From Palaemon carinicauda (taxonomy: Eukaryota > Arthropoda > Malacostraca > Decapoda > Palaemonidae), in assembly GCF_036898095.1 (NCBI RefSeq), contig NC_090739.1:69600727-69664726 (forward strand): a stretch of DNA of 64,000 nucleotides, read 5' to 3'. The notes beneath the pieces were generated by a model, which was not told the origin of the DNA, ran no database searches, and saw nothing but the letters and a program-made list of their open reading frames with translations. The position numbers and the translations under genes were made by a program. Shown in pieces: positions 1 through 11,480 of this stretch (position 1 is the first letter of the stretch; every line of letters begins with the position of its first letter).

Positions 1-1093
1 GGCCTCCACGCTCTTCGTCTGACTGCCTTCAGACTATCGAAAGACTCTCGAGAGCTAGAGGCTTTTCGAAGGAAGGCAGCCAGAGCGATTGCTAGAGCAA
101 GGAGAACATCCACCCTTAGAGTCTACCAATCGAAGTGGGAAATCTTCCGAAACTGGTGCAAGTCAGTATCCGTATCCTCGACCAGTACCTCTGTAACTCA
201 AATAGCTGACTTCCTCTTATATCTGAGGAAAGAACGATCTCTTTCAGCTCCCACTATCAAGGGTTACAGAAGCATGTTGGCATCAGTCTTCCGTCACAGA
301 GGCTTAGATCTTTCCAACAATAAAGATCTACAGGACCTCCTTAAGTCTTTTGAGACCACGAAGGAGCGTCGTTTGGTTACACCTGGTTGGAATTTAGACG
401 TGGTACTAAGATTCCTTATGTCAGACAGGTTCGAGCCGCTACAATCAGCCTCCCTAAAAGATCTCACCTTAAAGACTCTTTTCCTGGTATGCTTAGCCAC
501 AGCTAAAAGAGTCAGTGAGATTCATGCCTTCAGCAAGAACATCGGATTCTCATCTGAAACGGCTACATGTTCTCTACAACTTGGTTTTCTAGCCAAAAAC
601 GAGCTGCCTTCTCGACCTTGGCCAAAATCGTTCGATATTCCAAGCTTATCGTATGGTTGGAAATGAACTAGAAAGAGTCTTATGCCCTGTAAGAGCTCTT
701 AAGTTCTATTTAAAACGAACTAAACCTTTACGAGGCCCGTCTGAAGCTTTATGGTGTTCAGTTAAGAAACCATCTTTGCCTATGTCAAAGAATGCTTTAT
801 CCTATTTTATCAGACTGTTAATACGAGAAGCTCATTCCCATCTGAATGAGGAAGACCAAGCTTTGCTGAAGGTAAGGACACACGAAGTTAGAGCTGTCGC
901 AACTTCCGTGGCCTTTAAACAAAATAGATATCTGCGAAGTATAATCGACGCAACCTATTGGAAAAGCAAGTCAGTGTTCGCGTCTTTTTATCTTAAGGAT
1001 GTCCAGTCTCTTTACGAGAACTGCTACACTCTGGGACCATTCGTAGCAGCGAGTGCAGTAGTGGGTGAGGGCTCAACCACTACAATTCCCTAA
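1..1093 (+). pseudogene. Tyrosine recombinase (YR) pseudogene of element A
   Basis: It would encode the site-specific recombinase that inserts the circular DNA copy of a DIRS element. The reading frame matches the YRs of elements C and F throughout. The N-terminal part has the helix ARARGFSK-like motif and the core-binding segment VYQSKWEIF. The catalytic domain has the first Arg in AKRVSEIHAF (about 505-535), the HxxR pair as HEVR (about 880-892) and the Tyr in FASFYLKDV (about 980-1005). One extra base near position 73 and a length change near 650 break the frame, so it reads in three pieces. The start lies upstream of the window. It ends at a TAA at 1091-1093. Confidence 0.88.
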
Positions 1094-1479
1094 TTCCATA
1101 ACCTTTTTAATCTTTCTCTTGAAATGTTTTTATTGTTGTTTTTGGGTTGTCCGGAAGGCTAAGAAGCCTTTCGCATCCTAGTTGATTTGGCGGGTGGTCA
1201 AAGTCATTTCTTGAGAAGCGCCTAGATTAGAGGTTTTGATGAGGTCCTGTTGTATGGGTTGCAACCCTTGATACTTCAGCTCCTAGGGGTCGCTCAGCAT
1301 CCTAAGAGGATCGCGAGGCTCCGTAAGGAAGACGTACTTAAAAAGGCAGAGTAATTGTTCAAGTCGACTTCCTTACCAGGTACCTATTTATTTTGTTTAG
1401 TTATTTTGATAACTTCTAAAATGAAATAAAAATTCTTAGCTCATATGATGGAAACATATTTTGCTGGTCTCTACCCACC
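1094..1479 (+). other. 3' noncoding region of element A
   Basis: This stretch between the YR stop and the terminal structure is noncoding but recognisably shared with C (15773-16160) and more weakly with F (53850-54227). Shared blocks include GATTTGGCGGGTGGTCA, GAGGTCCTGT and CAGCTCCTAG in the same order. Conservation outside coding sequence suggests an RNA-level or priming role, which is inference. Confidence 0.6.
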
Positions 1480-1489
1480 CCCCTGGGTG

Positions 1490-1827
1490 TGAATCAGCTA
1501 TTATAATCACCGGCTAAGTTAAATATTGAAAAATGTTATTTTGATAATAGAATAAATTTTTGAATATACTTACCCGGTGATTATAAATTAAAGGACCCTC
1601 CCTTCCTCCCCAATAGAGACACAGTGGACCGAGGAGAAAATAGAGTTCTTTGTTTACAATGAGTACTGGGTATCTGAACGACAGATGGCGCTGTTGAGTA
1701 CACCCCCTACCTGTGTAGCGATCGCTGGCGAATTTTTCCGTAGAGTTTTTCTGTCGAGCAACAGAGTTGCAGCTATTATAATCACCGGGTAAGTATATTC
1801 AAAAATTTATTTTATTATCAAAATAAC
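1490..1827 (+). repeat. ICR and right inverted terminal repeat of element A
   Basis: The first part (about 1490-1600) is the internal complementary region: its left half ends GAAAAAT at 1534 and its right half starts GTTATTTTGAT at 1535, the reverse complement of the element's right end. The second part (about 1620-1827) is the right terminal repeat, ending in AATAAC. A small inverted repeat, TTATTTT-N6-AAAATAA, sits at 1807-1826 directly beside the end. Confidence 0.85.
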
Positions 1828-3242
1828 ATTTTTCTTCAGCATTACAGTATACATTACATATCAGTTATTACTTAAACATATTGTATGAATGAACTTCTTT
1901 TGATAATTTTTATTACTATATTAGAATTACAATGCAGAGGATTTATCACGGACTAGTTTACATGTGTTAACTTTAAAGTTGGGGTGTTTGGCTTTTCGCA
2001 GTTGGTTTGAAAACGTCAGTCTGCGAGAGTAATCGCAAAACTGCGAATAAGTGATTTTTTTATTTAATAGGATACAAGGGTCTCTGTATCGTGAATGATC
2101 GAATCGGCAATAATAGACCTGCGAATGAAGGCCACTGTTTACAATTGTACCTGGTATGTTTTGACGTACACATTACTGTATGTCATTGTAGTGAAGGGGT
2201 TCTTAAAAGTTAACCTGAACTGCCAATGTAGTTTGAGATTTAATATGTGATTAACTTGTATAAAGTTTTTCAAGGAAGTGTTTTCAACTTTCATTTCAAC
2301 ATTTTGTCCTTAATATTTAAGATTACTTATTGCAATTTATTCCTTCCTTCTCTCTCTCAATAATTTCTTGAGTTTTTATTATCAATACTAAATGACGGCC
2401 TTGGTCTCAGCATGTAGAATTCCCTTCTTTTTGGGAAAATGTTGATGAACTCAACACAGTTAGGAATTCAACCGTTTTCCTGCTACTTTATCTAAGAATA
2501 ATGGTATTAGTTATTACTGTACAGTATTATTTTGAAATAATTGAACAAAACTGCTGATGTACATTAATTTACATCTAATGTACATTTTAAGTAATTTATT
2601 TACAAAGTGAGCAACTATCCAAAGAAACTGATCAAAATTACAGAAAGCAATGCAGTTAGGTATGAGGAAACAATAAAATATCTATATCACTACCTAGTGT
2701 ATGCAGAGTTTTGCATACTGTATTTGGTATCTTCCTGTTAGGAAATGGCATACGTAAAGATAAGTTTGCATGGATTAATTTTGGTTTCATTGGGAAATAT
2801 TTATTTACTGTATTTATTAAATACCTTCAAATTGTATAAAAAGTTGTACAGTACCTGGCTGTAAAGTTTGTTTTTGTTATCTTCTTGTCGTACTTCATTA
2901 GTTATTATCTTATTTCAGGCTCAGTTGGTGAGTTCTTTAAGAAAGGGAAGGCTTTTAAATACTTCAAATTCTAAGGCAAGTTATACTTTTACTTGTAGTA
3001 CTGTGCAATCTAAGTTTTATGTGAGCTCTTCTGCGGACACTAGTTAGCTATAATTCTGGCATCAAAGAATTCCAATGCTTAAATTTTTAAAGAAATTAAA
3101 GAATATGAAAATTTTTAAAAGTTATGGAAAAAATATGCCGTAGATTTCCAGAACTGTACAGTATCTACTTCGGAGTTTTCCATCTATCCTTGAGGGTTCC
3201 TGGAACAAAACACCTGTGACAGTCGATGGATTAGTGTATACA

Positions 3243-3243
<1 letters not shown>
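1828..3243. other. AT-rich intergenic sequence without recognisable gene
   Basis: No coding signature or known repeat is recognised here. It contains short CTGTACAGTA-type words that recur through the window and are probably background simple sequence. Confidence 0.5.
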
Positions 3244-3308
<65 letters not shown>

Positions 3309-3322
3309 TTATATATATAGTA
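3244..3322. repeat. (AT)n microsatellite flanking element B
   Basis: A nearly pure AT dinucleotide run with a few T insertions ends about 20 bp before the left end of element B. Confidence 0.95.
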
Positions 3323-3344
3323 TAATACTGTATGTATAATATAA

Positions 3345-3545
3345 ATTTGTTCCAACACGGAGTACTTACCTCGAACTACTTTCTTAGGAGTATCTGGGAT
3401 CTCCTCCCATCCGATGAGAGTTTTGTGTAGTTTACCCTATACCCGATTTCTATGAGGGATAACCTCAGGCGGAGTGATACGCGCCCTGAGGCTAACCCCG
3501 GGTCAGAGAGCATGCTTGCTCAGGTCTCGACCTCCAGTAAGTTCT
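3345..3545 (+). repeat. Left inverted terminal repeat of element B
   Basis: From about 3363 to 3545 this is the reverse complement of 9567-9749 with few mismatches; the shared block includes TCTCGACCTCCAGTAAGTTCT. The outermost 18 bp are found again, inverted, only in the ICR at about 9430-9447, which is the DIRS pattern. Confidence 0.9.
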
Positions 3546-3706
3546 CTGGTCGCGTCGTGATATCATCTCGCCGCTCTCCTTAATCCCAGTGTGACTCTTT
3601 GTGTCCCCGACCCCTTTGTGTCTCACGCGGTTCCCACGTGGTTCCTTTGTGCTCTTCCCTTTGCTTTCCCTGTGCCTTCTTGTCTCGTGGTGCTTCCTAC
3701 TGCGTC

Positions 3707-6230
3707 ATGGAGCATCCCCGCCGTTGTCCTGGGCCTATCTCCGGTAAATCGTGTGGTGCGTTCCTGTTGAAACCTGAAGTAGACCCGCACTCCTTGTGTT
3801 CGTCGTGTAGGGGCAGTGTGTATTCCCCTACCGCCACGTTTCCGGAGTGCGTGTCCTGGAACGAGGTGCAGTGGGTGCGTTACGGCACCAAGAAGAAGAA
3901 GGCGACGAAGAAGTCACCTAAAAAGCCGAGCATCTCTTCTCCCCGTGCTTCGCCGGGCGTGTCGTCGGACCGAGCTTCCCTGCCACCCTCCCCTACCCAG
4001 AGTAGGGGACGAGGTAAGTCCGTTGCGGGGAAGAGGCCAGTGGCCCTTCCCCAGGAGTCTGATCTGCAGGATAGTGGGGTTGTGGCGTCTTTCCAGGCAA
4101 GTGAGAGGCCTGAGGGGGGGACGGGAGTGTGTGTGGGGGACGGAGTCCTGGTGCAAGCAGGGCACATCTCCTCTGATGACCCTATGTGGGGGAAAAATGT
4201 TCCTAACTCTTCTCCAGGCTCTTGGGATTGTTTTTCAGGAACATCTGCAGCCGAGGGTGCCGCCGAGAAAGAACACTCGCCGCCATCAGACCCCCTCGCA
4301 TGGGTACCCCCGAAGACGCCCTTCAGGTCCCTGCTGAGAATGGAAGAAGACTTCGGTACCTGGTCCCCCACTGAAGAGCGTCCACGCTCCCCTTCAGCGC
4401 CATCTGCTACGTTTCCGGACGTCTTCTTGCAGGCCCCGTCATCCATCGAGCGTCGAGGGAACCCTCCTACGTCATCGCGTGAGTCGGGCCCGCCTAAACG
4501 AGTATACAAGTTGTCGGGCTCTTCAGTCGATGCGGTTTCCTGCTCCTCGGAGGACGAAGCCCGGAGGAAACTCAGAAAACGTCGGGAGAAGTCCCGCAGG
4601 AGGCACTCTCGCTCTCGCTCCAGGTCTCGCCATGTGAGTAGGCGTTCCGGATCCCCTAGAAGGAAATAGAGAAGAAGTGGCTCCCCGGACGAAGAGTGGG
4701 TAGTCATCCCTCGTAGCAGACTTTTAGAGTTGGCAGCAGTTCCGGGCTCTTCAAGTTGGCGCCCTAGAGCCCATTCTCCGGAGAGATACTCGTCCGGTGG
4801 CACATTCGACCGACAGAGGGAGTCGTCATTCCAGGTCCCAGCAGACAGGCATAAGTCCGCGAAGGTTCCGACTTCATCCGCCCAGCGGAGAGAGTCGCCC
4901 CTTCGGTCTGGCAGCCGCGTCCTGACCTCCAAGGCGCCCCTGAGCCGTCAGGATAGTGAGATACGGCTCCCCTCGTCGAGCAGACCCGCAGATACATGGA
5001 CCTCCGTGAGGAAGGATAGACCGAGGACGGAGGCCTCCGTCTCGACGGCTATGCCCGTCCTTCGGCCAGGAGATGGAGAGTGCCAAGGCCTTGTTTTCTC
5101 CCCGTACGAAGAGCTCCGCCGGAGGAGCCCCGTCTCAAGCATCAGTACGTCCTGCAGAGGAGCTGGACGACCAAGGGGAGGTTTCAGCAGCGGAGGTGTC
5201 AGCCTATCGAAGGGTGATAGGGCTCATTCGGAAACACCACAGGCTGGACGAGCCCGAGCCCTCCCCCGAGGAATTCTGGCGATCCAGTCTCAACAGATTT
5301 GTGGATGCCCCCGTCCAGCCGAGACCCTCCCTAGCACTACCGTTAGCCAGGGATGTGAAGTTAGGTAGAGCCCACGTGGACAAGATTGTGGCCAACCACG
5401 CCGAGGCTCCCAAGAACCAGAGTTCCTCAAAACTATTCCAAGGCCTGAAGTCCCAGAGCAAGTTTTACCTCCCGGAGGGCCATCGTGCAGGCGCCTGTAC
5501 ACTGGAGCCTGCACTCGCCGTTTTGGGCCAGGAGGCGGTGGAAGAGAGGGCCTCTACAGCACCAATATGCTTTTCTCCATTAGAAGCCACCATGATGGAG
5601 GAAATAGCGAAGGACCTCGTGAACGTCTCCTCGTGGCTGGATTGGTGGGCCTCCACCCTAGTGGGCGTCCAGGCCTCGTACGACCTCACAGTTCCAGAGA
5701 ATCGGGCCTTACTCAAGGAGTTGATTAGCTCGGGAGGTAAGGCCCTGAAGTTTCTGTCTTACCAGTCCCTAGCACAGGCCGCCAACTGGGTCCTACGGAG
5801 GAGGGACACGGTCCTCAACAAAATTACTAGACGGCTTTCTGATAGAGAAGCGAGGTCCCTGAGAAGCCTAACCCTGTGGGACGACTCGATTTTCCCCCTG
5901 AAGGCAGCTGAGGAGTCTATTGAAAGGGTCAGGAAACTCAAGGATCCGGGCGATTCCAGACTCCTTCCAGTGAGGAGACCTGCACACAGAAGGTCTACCT
6001 CCGGTGTTCCTCTCCCTCCTCGGGCTTCACCTAGCCAGCCCAGGAGAGACACCCCTACTACGGCCTGGTCACAGTCCTCTCAGTCCTCCTGTAGGGGAGC
6101 AGCCTCAGCTCAATCCTCCTATAGACCTTCCTACGCAGCGTCCAGAAGAGGGCGTTCAGGCCGCGCCTCAAACACTCTTGGCAAGCATGGAAAGACCACG
6201 GAGCAGACCCGTGGACTGTGGCAGTCCTGA
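3707..6230 (+). pseudogene. Gag-like protein of element B, one stop and one frameshift
   Basis: It is the putative nucleocapsid-like protein. I place the start at the ATG at 3707 because it has a good context (gtcATGG) and begins a Cys-rich N-terminus that matches F and D: C7, C16, then DPHSLC at 26-31, C34 and C48. The middle is Arg/Ser-rich. A TAG at 4667-4669 interrupts the frame after an SR-rich tract, the same frame then continues to about 5070, and a frameshift moves coding to the frame of 5073-6230. That last part (DLVNVSSWLDWWAST and following) is the conserved C-terminal half, ending Arg/Ser-rich. The stop at 6228-6230 overlaps the start of the RT frame. Confidence 0.8.
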
Positions 6231-8044
6231 AGGAAGGGTACAGGTTACCCTTCCTAGCAGACCCCCCACCTCTGATGCCAGATCAGCGGGCAGAGTGGCT
6301 AGCCCCCAAGGACCCCTTGAAAAAGATAGCCCTGCAGGAGGAAGTCTCAGCGATGCTGGCGAAAGGAGCGATAGAACCAGTCAAGGACCCAGGTCCGGGG
6401 TTCTACAGCAGGCTTTTTCTGGTGGAGAAAGCGACAGGGTGCTGGAGACCAGTCGTAGACCTTTCAGCCCTCAACAAGTTCGTGTGCAAGACCGACTTCA
6501 AGATGGACACTCCGGAGTCGGTCTTAGCGTCCTTGAGGGAAGGGGACTTCATGATGTCAGTAGATCTCAAGGACGCCTACTTCCAAATTCCAGTTCACCC
6601 CTCCAGCAGGAAGTACTTACGGGTAAAATGGGGTACCCGAACGTTGCAGTTCAAGACCCTCTGCTTCGGGCTGTCCACAGCCCCTCAGGTCTTCATGAGG
6701 GTCTTCACGACGGTCTCAGCCTGGGCACATGAACTGGGCATTCGCCTGATTCGGTACCTGGACGACTGGTTGTTACTTTCAGCCTCAGAGGAAGTACTGA
6801 GGGAGCAAGGCACGAAGCTTCTGCGGTTCTGCAACGTCCTGGGTATCATCATCAACCTGGAGAAGTCCCAGTTGATACCCTCCACCAGGGTGACCTACCT
6901 CGGAATGGTCCTGGACTCCCGGTTGGCGAGAGCCTTCCCCTCCGCGGAGAGACTAGACAACTTAGACCAGGTCCTCCGTCCCTTCCTGTCGGGCCAGCCC
7001 AGGAGAGCGAAGGACTGGCAGAGGCTGATAGGCCACCTTGTGTCATTAGAGAAACTGGTCCCCCAGGACAGGCTGTTGCTCAGAGAGGTCTAGTGGAATC
7101 TGAAGGAGAGCTGGAACCAGAGGGACTCCCCCCACAAGGTGATTCTGGTTTTCCCGGAGACGAAGGAGATCCTAGAGTGGTGGTGCGGCAGGTCGAACAC
7201 CCTCAAGGGAATGCCCTTCGCAGACGACCCTCCAGAGATGCTCCTGTTCACGGACGCATCAAAGGAGGGGTGGGGTGCCCATCTCCTCGGAAGGTCAGCA
7301 AGAGGGAGCTGGACGGACGAGGAGAAGGCCCAGCACATAAACGGGCTAGAGATGCGGGCAGTGCGAAGGGCGTGCCTGGAGTTCGTCCATCTACTCCGGG
7401 GAAACACCGTGGCTCTGATGTGCGACAACGCCACGGTGGTGGCCTACATAAAGAAACAAGGAGGATTAAAATCGAAGGAGTTGTGCGTCCTCACGTTGGA
7501 ACTTCTGGAGTGGGCCAAAGTAGAACAGATCAGAATCTCAGCAAGGTTCATTCCGGGAAAAAGGAACGTCCTAGCCGACGGCCTCAGCAGGATGGGACAA
7601 TTAGTGGGATTCGAATGGTCCCTGCACCCAGAAGTAGCCAAAACCATCATTCAAAAATGGGGATTGCCAGTGATGGACCTCTTCGCAACGAGGTTAAATG
7701 CACAGCTCCCCGTGTTTTGTTTTCCTGTGCCAGACCCAAGAGCTGCGTTCGAGGACGCCTTCCAGCACCCTTGGGACAACCTCGACGTTTACGCCTTCCC
7801 CCCCTTCGGGATACTCAGACAGGTCCTCAACAGAGTAAGGAGGGCGGACAACCTGTGGATGACTTTGGTAGTGCCCTGGTGGCCGGAGAGAGAATGGTTC
7901 GTGGATCTAAAAGAACTGGCACAACTTCCACCTTGGCTCCTTCCGTACAGGCCAGACCTTCTCCGGCAACCACATTTTCAAAGGTTCCACGTGAACCCTC
8001 GGTCCCTCCGCCTTCACGCGTGGAGGTTATCGAGTGTCTCCTGA
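6125..8044 (+). pseudogene. RT-RNase H-DAM polyprotein of element B, one internal stop
   Basis: This is the reverse transcriptase polyprotein. The open frame starts after a TAG at 6122-6124 and overlaps the gag end. RT motifs in order are GFYSRLFLV, the motif A Asp in MMSVDLKDAYF (about 6550-6585), LCFGLSTAPQVF, and the catalytic YLDD at 6754-6765. A TAG at 7091-7093, where F has coding sequence, splits RT from RNase H; one CAG-to-TAG change would explain it. RNase H follows with LFTDASKEGWG, GLEMRAV, CDNATV and VLADGLSR carrying the four acidic residues. The C-terminus is the DIRS DAM-like region, VMDLFATRLNA through YAFPPF. It overlaps the YR frame at its 3' end. Confidence 0.88.
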
Positions 8045-9066
8045 GGAAAGAAGGCTATTCGTCGGGGACGGCAGCGAGGATGTCAGGCTACCTTAGGCGA
8101 TCATCGACAGCGGTCTACCAGGCAAAGTGGGCCACCTTTACTAAATGGTGCGTCTCTAAGAACATCAAGCCCCTGAGGGCCTCCATCCCGGAGATAGCGG
8201 ACTTCCTAGTTTATCTCAGGGACGTGGTCAACATGTCCATCCCGGCCATCAAGGGAGTACGAGCTGCTCTGGGCTAAGTCTTCCTCCTGAAGGGCATCGA
8301 CCTGGGAACCTCCAGACATCTCTCGATGCTCATTAAGAGTTTCGAGCAATCGTGTCCCCCGCAAGCCGTTAGGGTGCCACAGTGGGACATGGCCAGGGTC
8401 CTGAAGATGCTGTCAGAACCTCCCTTTGAACCCCTAAAGGACATCGTGGACAAGAATCTCATCCTCAAGACAGTTTTCTTATTGGCATTAGCTTCGGCTA
8501 AACGAGTGGGGGAGATCCATGGACTGTCCTACGAAGTCGCTCACTCGAAGGGTTGGCGGGAGGTTACCTTCAGGTTCGTGCCATCCTTCGTAGCGAAGAC
8601 CCAAAATCCGGCCGTGTGGGATCGCAGGTTTGAGGGGTTCTCAGTACCAGCAATCCCTCGTTCGGACAACTCAAGGGACTTGCGTCTGTACCCTGTCAGG
8701 GCGGTAAGGAAATACTTAGAGAGGACAGCCAGACTTTGGCCCGAGATCAAAAGTCTTTTTGTTTCCACAGGCCTAGTGAAGAAGCCAGTCTCGAAGAACA
8801 CTATCTCCTTCTGGCTGCGGCAGGTGATTATCAGGGCCTACAGTAAGGCAGGTATCCCTCTGCCGGGAAAATCCAGACCCCACGACATTAGGGGTCTTAG
8901 TACTACGTTAGCTTTCGAGAAGAATATGGCAGTGGGCCAGATCCTGAGAGCAGACACCTGGGCTAACCAGTCTATCTTCACTGCTCACTACTTGAAAGAC
9001 TATTCAAGAAAATCCCTGGACGGGTTCTCGATAGGTACCGTCATTTCTGCGCTCCAAACGGTTTAA
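7894..9066 (+). pseudogene. Tyrosine recombinase of element B, one internal stop
   Basis: YR of about 390 codons, if started at the ATG at 7894, which overlaps the RT-RNase H-DAM frame by about 150 bp as in F. The N-terminal core-binding part includes VYQAKWATFTKWC. A TAA at 8275-8277 interrupts the frame at the position where F reads MLATVF; the same frame then resumes. Catalytic residues are all present: Arg in SAKRVGEIHGL (about 8495-8525), His and Arg in HDIRGLSTTLAF (about 8881-8915), Trp in DTWANQS and Tyr in FTAHYLKDY (about 8975-9005). A single nonsense codon is the only break I see. Confidence 0.87.
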
Positions 9067-9409
9067 AGGTGTAGCCCCAGTGATAACCGCGGGTAGTAAG
9101 TACAAGAGACACAGGTTCGTTCCTTAACCCCCCTTGTTCTTCTTCCCCCTATTTCCGCTTCAAATGGTCTCAGATAGGACCCTGAGCCGGCTACAAGTAC
9201 CCCAACTTTGGAAGGACATTTCTTTTAGGATTTCTTGCAGAGGTGAGTTACTTAGACACTAAGATGAGTTTTTTGTGTAGTTTCCTCTTTTCTCGTTTTC
9301 TTTGGGGTCAACAGGACCTAGCATCCTATCTAGGTCTTTGGATATATCTCAGCACGGTCTCAGAAGTTTAAAAGGCCACTCCCACCTCCTAAATTATAAG
9401 TCTCCTAAG
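9067..9409 (+). other. 3' noncoding region of element B
   Basis: Noncoding sequence between the YR stop and the ICR. I see no gene in it. It is pyrimidine-rich in places and does not obviously match the A/C/F 3' region. Confidence 0.5.
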
Positions 9410-9503
9410 AAAATAGTTCGAGGTAAGTACTCCGTGTTGGAACAAATCACAAATTTTAAGTAATTTGTATTTTTCCTAACAGTACTTACCTCAAACTACT
9501 TTC
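9410..9503 (+). repeat. Internal complementary region of element B
   Basis: The left part (to 9447, ending GGAACAAAT) is the reverse complement of the element's left end. The right part (from 9448, CACAAATTTTAAG) is the reverse complement of its right end. Joined this way the segment is complementary to the junction of a circularised element. Confidence 0.9.
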
Positions 9504-9566
9504 GGGTAATGGCCCGCCCTGCCTTCCCCGAGTGCCTTCTGGAATTCTTAGAGACCTAAGCTACCA

Positions 9567-10008
<442 letters not shown>

Positions 10009-10183
10009 ATTTTTAAATATTTAACTTAGCCGGTGAATATATAATAGCTGCTACTCAGCGGCTCGACAGAAAACACACTCAAAAACTCGCGAGCGATCAC
10101 TATGAAGGTTGCGGGTGTGACCACCAGCGCCAACTATCGGCCAGATACCACTCTTGCATGTAAACAAACCCTTCAATTCTTCT
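10009..10183 (+). repeat. Left inverted terminal repeat of element C
   Basis: Reverse complement of about 16308-16475 with few mismatches; the shared block includes CGCCAACTATCGGCCAGATA. The outermost bases recur inverted in the ICR only. Confidence 0.9.
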
Positions 10184-10384
10184 CTGTCGACCTTGACGAC
10201 AAGACGTATCATTACTCGCTGTAGAACCTGGAGTTTTCTCAACATATTTGGTGAAGTACTTCCTTTTGGTTTGAGCTTTCGCAATGCAGGTGTTTTATCT
10301 TCAACTTAAATCTTGAACTCGTTTTTGGATAGATTTAATTTTTGATAACTTTGGATTGTTTTTTGGACTTTCTTTGACTTTTAA

Positions 10385-11480
10385 ATGGCCGACCCTTCCC
10401 TTAGTACGGAAGTGTGTTTTAGGCTTTTAGCAATTATCTTATCACGTTATAAATTAATTATAGATTTTCCTCTATATATTTTATATCTCAACCGCCTTTA
10501 TTAGGCCTCTTCGATTAGCTTTCCATTTATAATAAACATCAAGATAAATTTTAATGATTTTTTATATGCGACCTTTCCTGAGAGTAGGCGGTCCTAACTT
10601 GGAAACCGAAGTTAAACAACGTTGAGCCCTTTCAATCGTAAATAGCTTTTACAGAGCTAATGATTTAAAACTTATTAAATGAATATTTTTTAGTTGATAT
10701 TTTATGAAAGATTTTCTTTGAATAGTCTTCGTACTGTTCCAAAGATGAACTAACGTTTAGTTTAGTTATGCTACGCAGTTTGCGCTCTATCGTTACGATA
10801 GAGAGAGAGAGTATCACGGTTTCACTTTGCAGAAAGAGTAAATCGATTCTGACGTTTTGTTCATTCGTCTTTCAAAGCTTAAATGTTTTAAATTCTATTT
10901 TAAAGGAACTTTTTAATTGAAAAACCTTTCAGTTTTTTCCTTTGGTCAAATAACCTGTTTATTGACGAAACGTAAGTGGGCTCTTCTCTTCGGTGCGAAA
11001 TCAAGAGAGAGAGAGAGAGAGAGATAGAGACGGAGAGAGAGAGAGGAGAGAGAACGTTCCGATCTTTATTCTCTTCCCAAGCGAGTAACGTTGTTCTCGA
11101 GTTACTCTCGTCCCAAGTCTCTGTACGGGGAGAAAGGATAAAACGTTTTTAGTTTTTATTCTCGTCCCAAGGCACTGTACGGTGAGAGATTGAAAACGTA
11201 GTTTTGAATGAACTAGTGTTTAGTCTCTTTCCCAGCCACTGATCTTTTTATCTTAAAATATGTTTACTGTACTGTTTTTTGCTTGTATTAATGTGCTTAC
11301 ATTATACGACTGATTTCGCAATTATAACCTTTTGATGAGGGTAGAATTGCGTGCTTCAGGTAGAAATCAGTTTTATTCATACCTAATGTGAATTGTTAAA
11401 AAATTCGATTTCAGTGAAATAAGTGCAAAACAGAAAATCGTAGTGATAAAGTGATATTACGCAAAGTGTTATCAGTGTTG
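10385..11480 (+). pseudogene. 5' leader and broken gag start of element C
   Basis: ATGGCCGACCC at 10385 lines up with the gag start of F (ATGGCCGACTC at 48102), with the same upstream TTAAA. After about ten codons the frame is lost and the Cys-rich motif is not found. The next kilobase is AT-rich and carries short GA runs (about 10800 and 11005-11050) and three diverged copies of a TATTCTCGTCCCAAG-type unit at about 11070-11180. It is longer than the matching part of F, so extra sequence has been gained. Coding begins to match F gag again near 11490. Confidence 0.55.

Larger units (their letters stand above)
1..1827 (+). mobile_element. DIRS-like retrotransposon A, 3' part only
   Basis: This is the right-hand part of a DIRS-like tyrosine-recombinase retrotransposon that begins outside the window. 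It holds the recombinase gene, a 3' noncoding stretch, the internal complementary region and the right inverted terminal repeat. The right boundary at 1827 is inferred because the ICR at about 1490-1600 carries the reverse complement of this end, joined at 1534/1535 to the reverse complement of the missing left end. Terminal sequence groups it with elements C and F. The recombinase gene has frameshifts, so this copy is not autonomous. Confidence 0.88.

Noticed and set aside
3880..4932. 350-codon open frame on the minus strand opposite gag of element B
   Set aside because: It lies opposite the GC-rich, Ser/Arg-rich gag coding strand and has no recognisable domain; it is a shadow frame.
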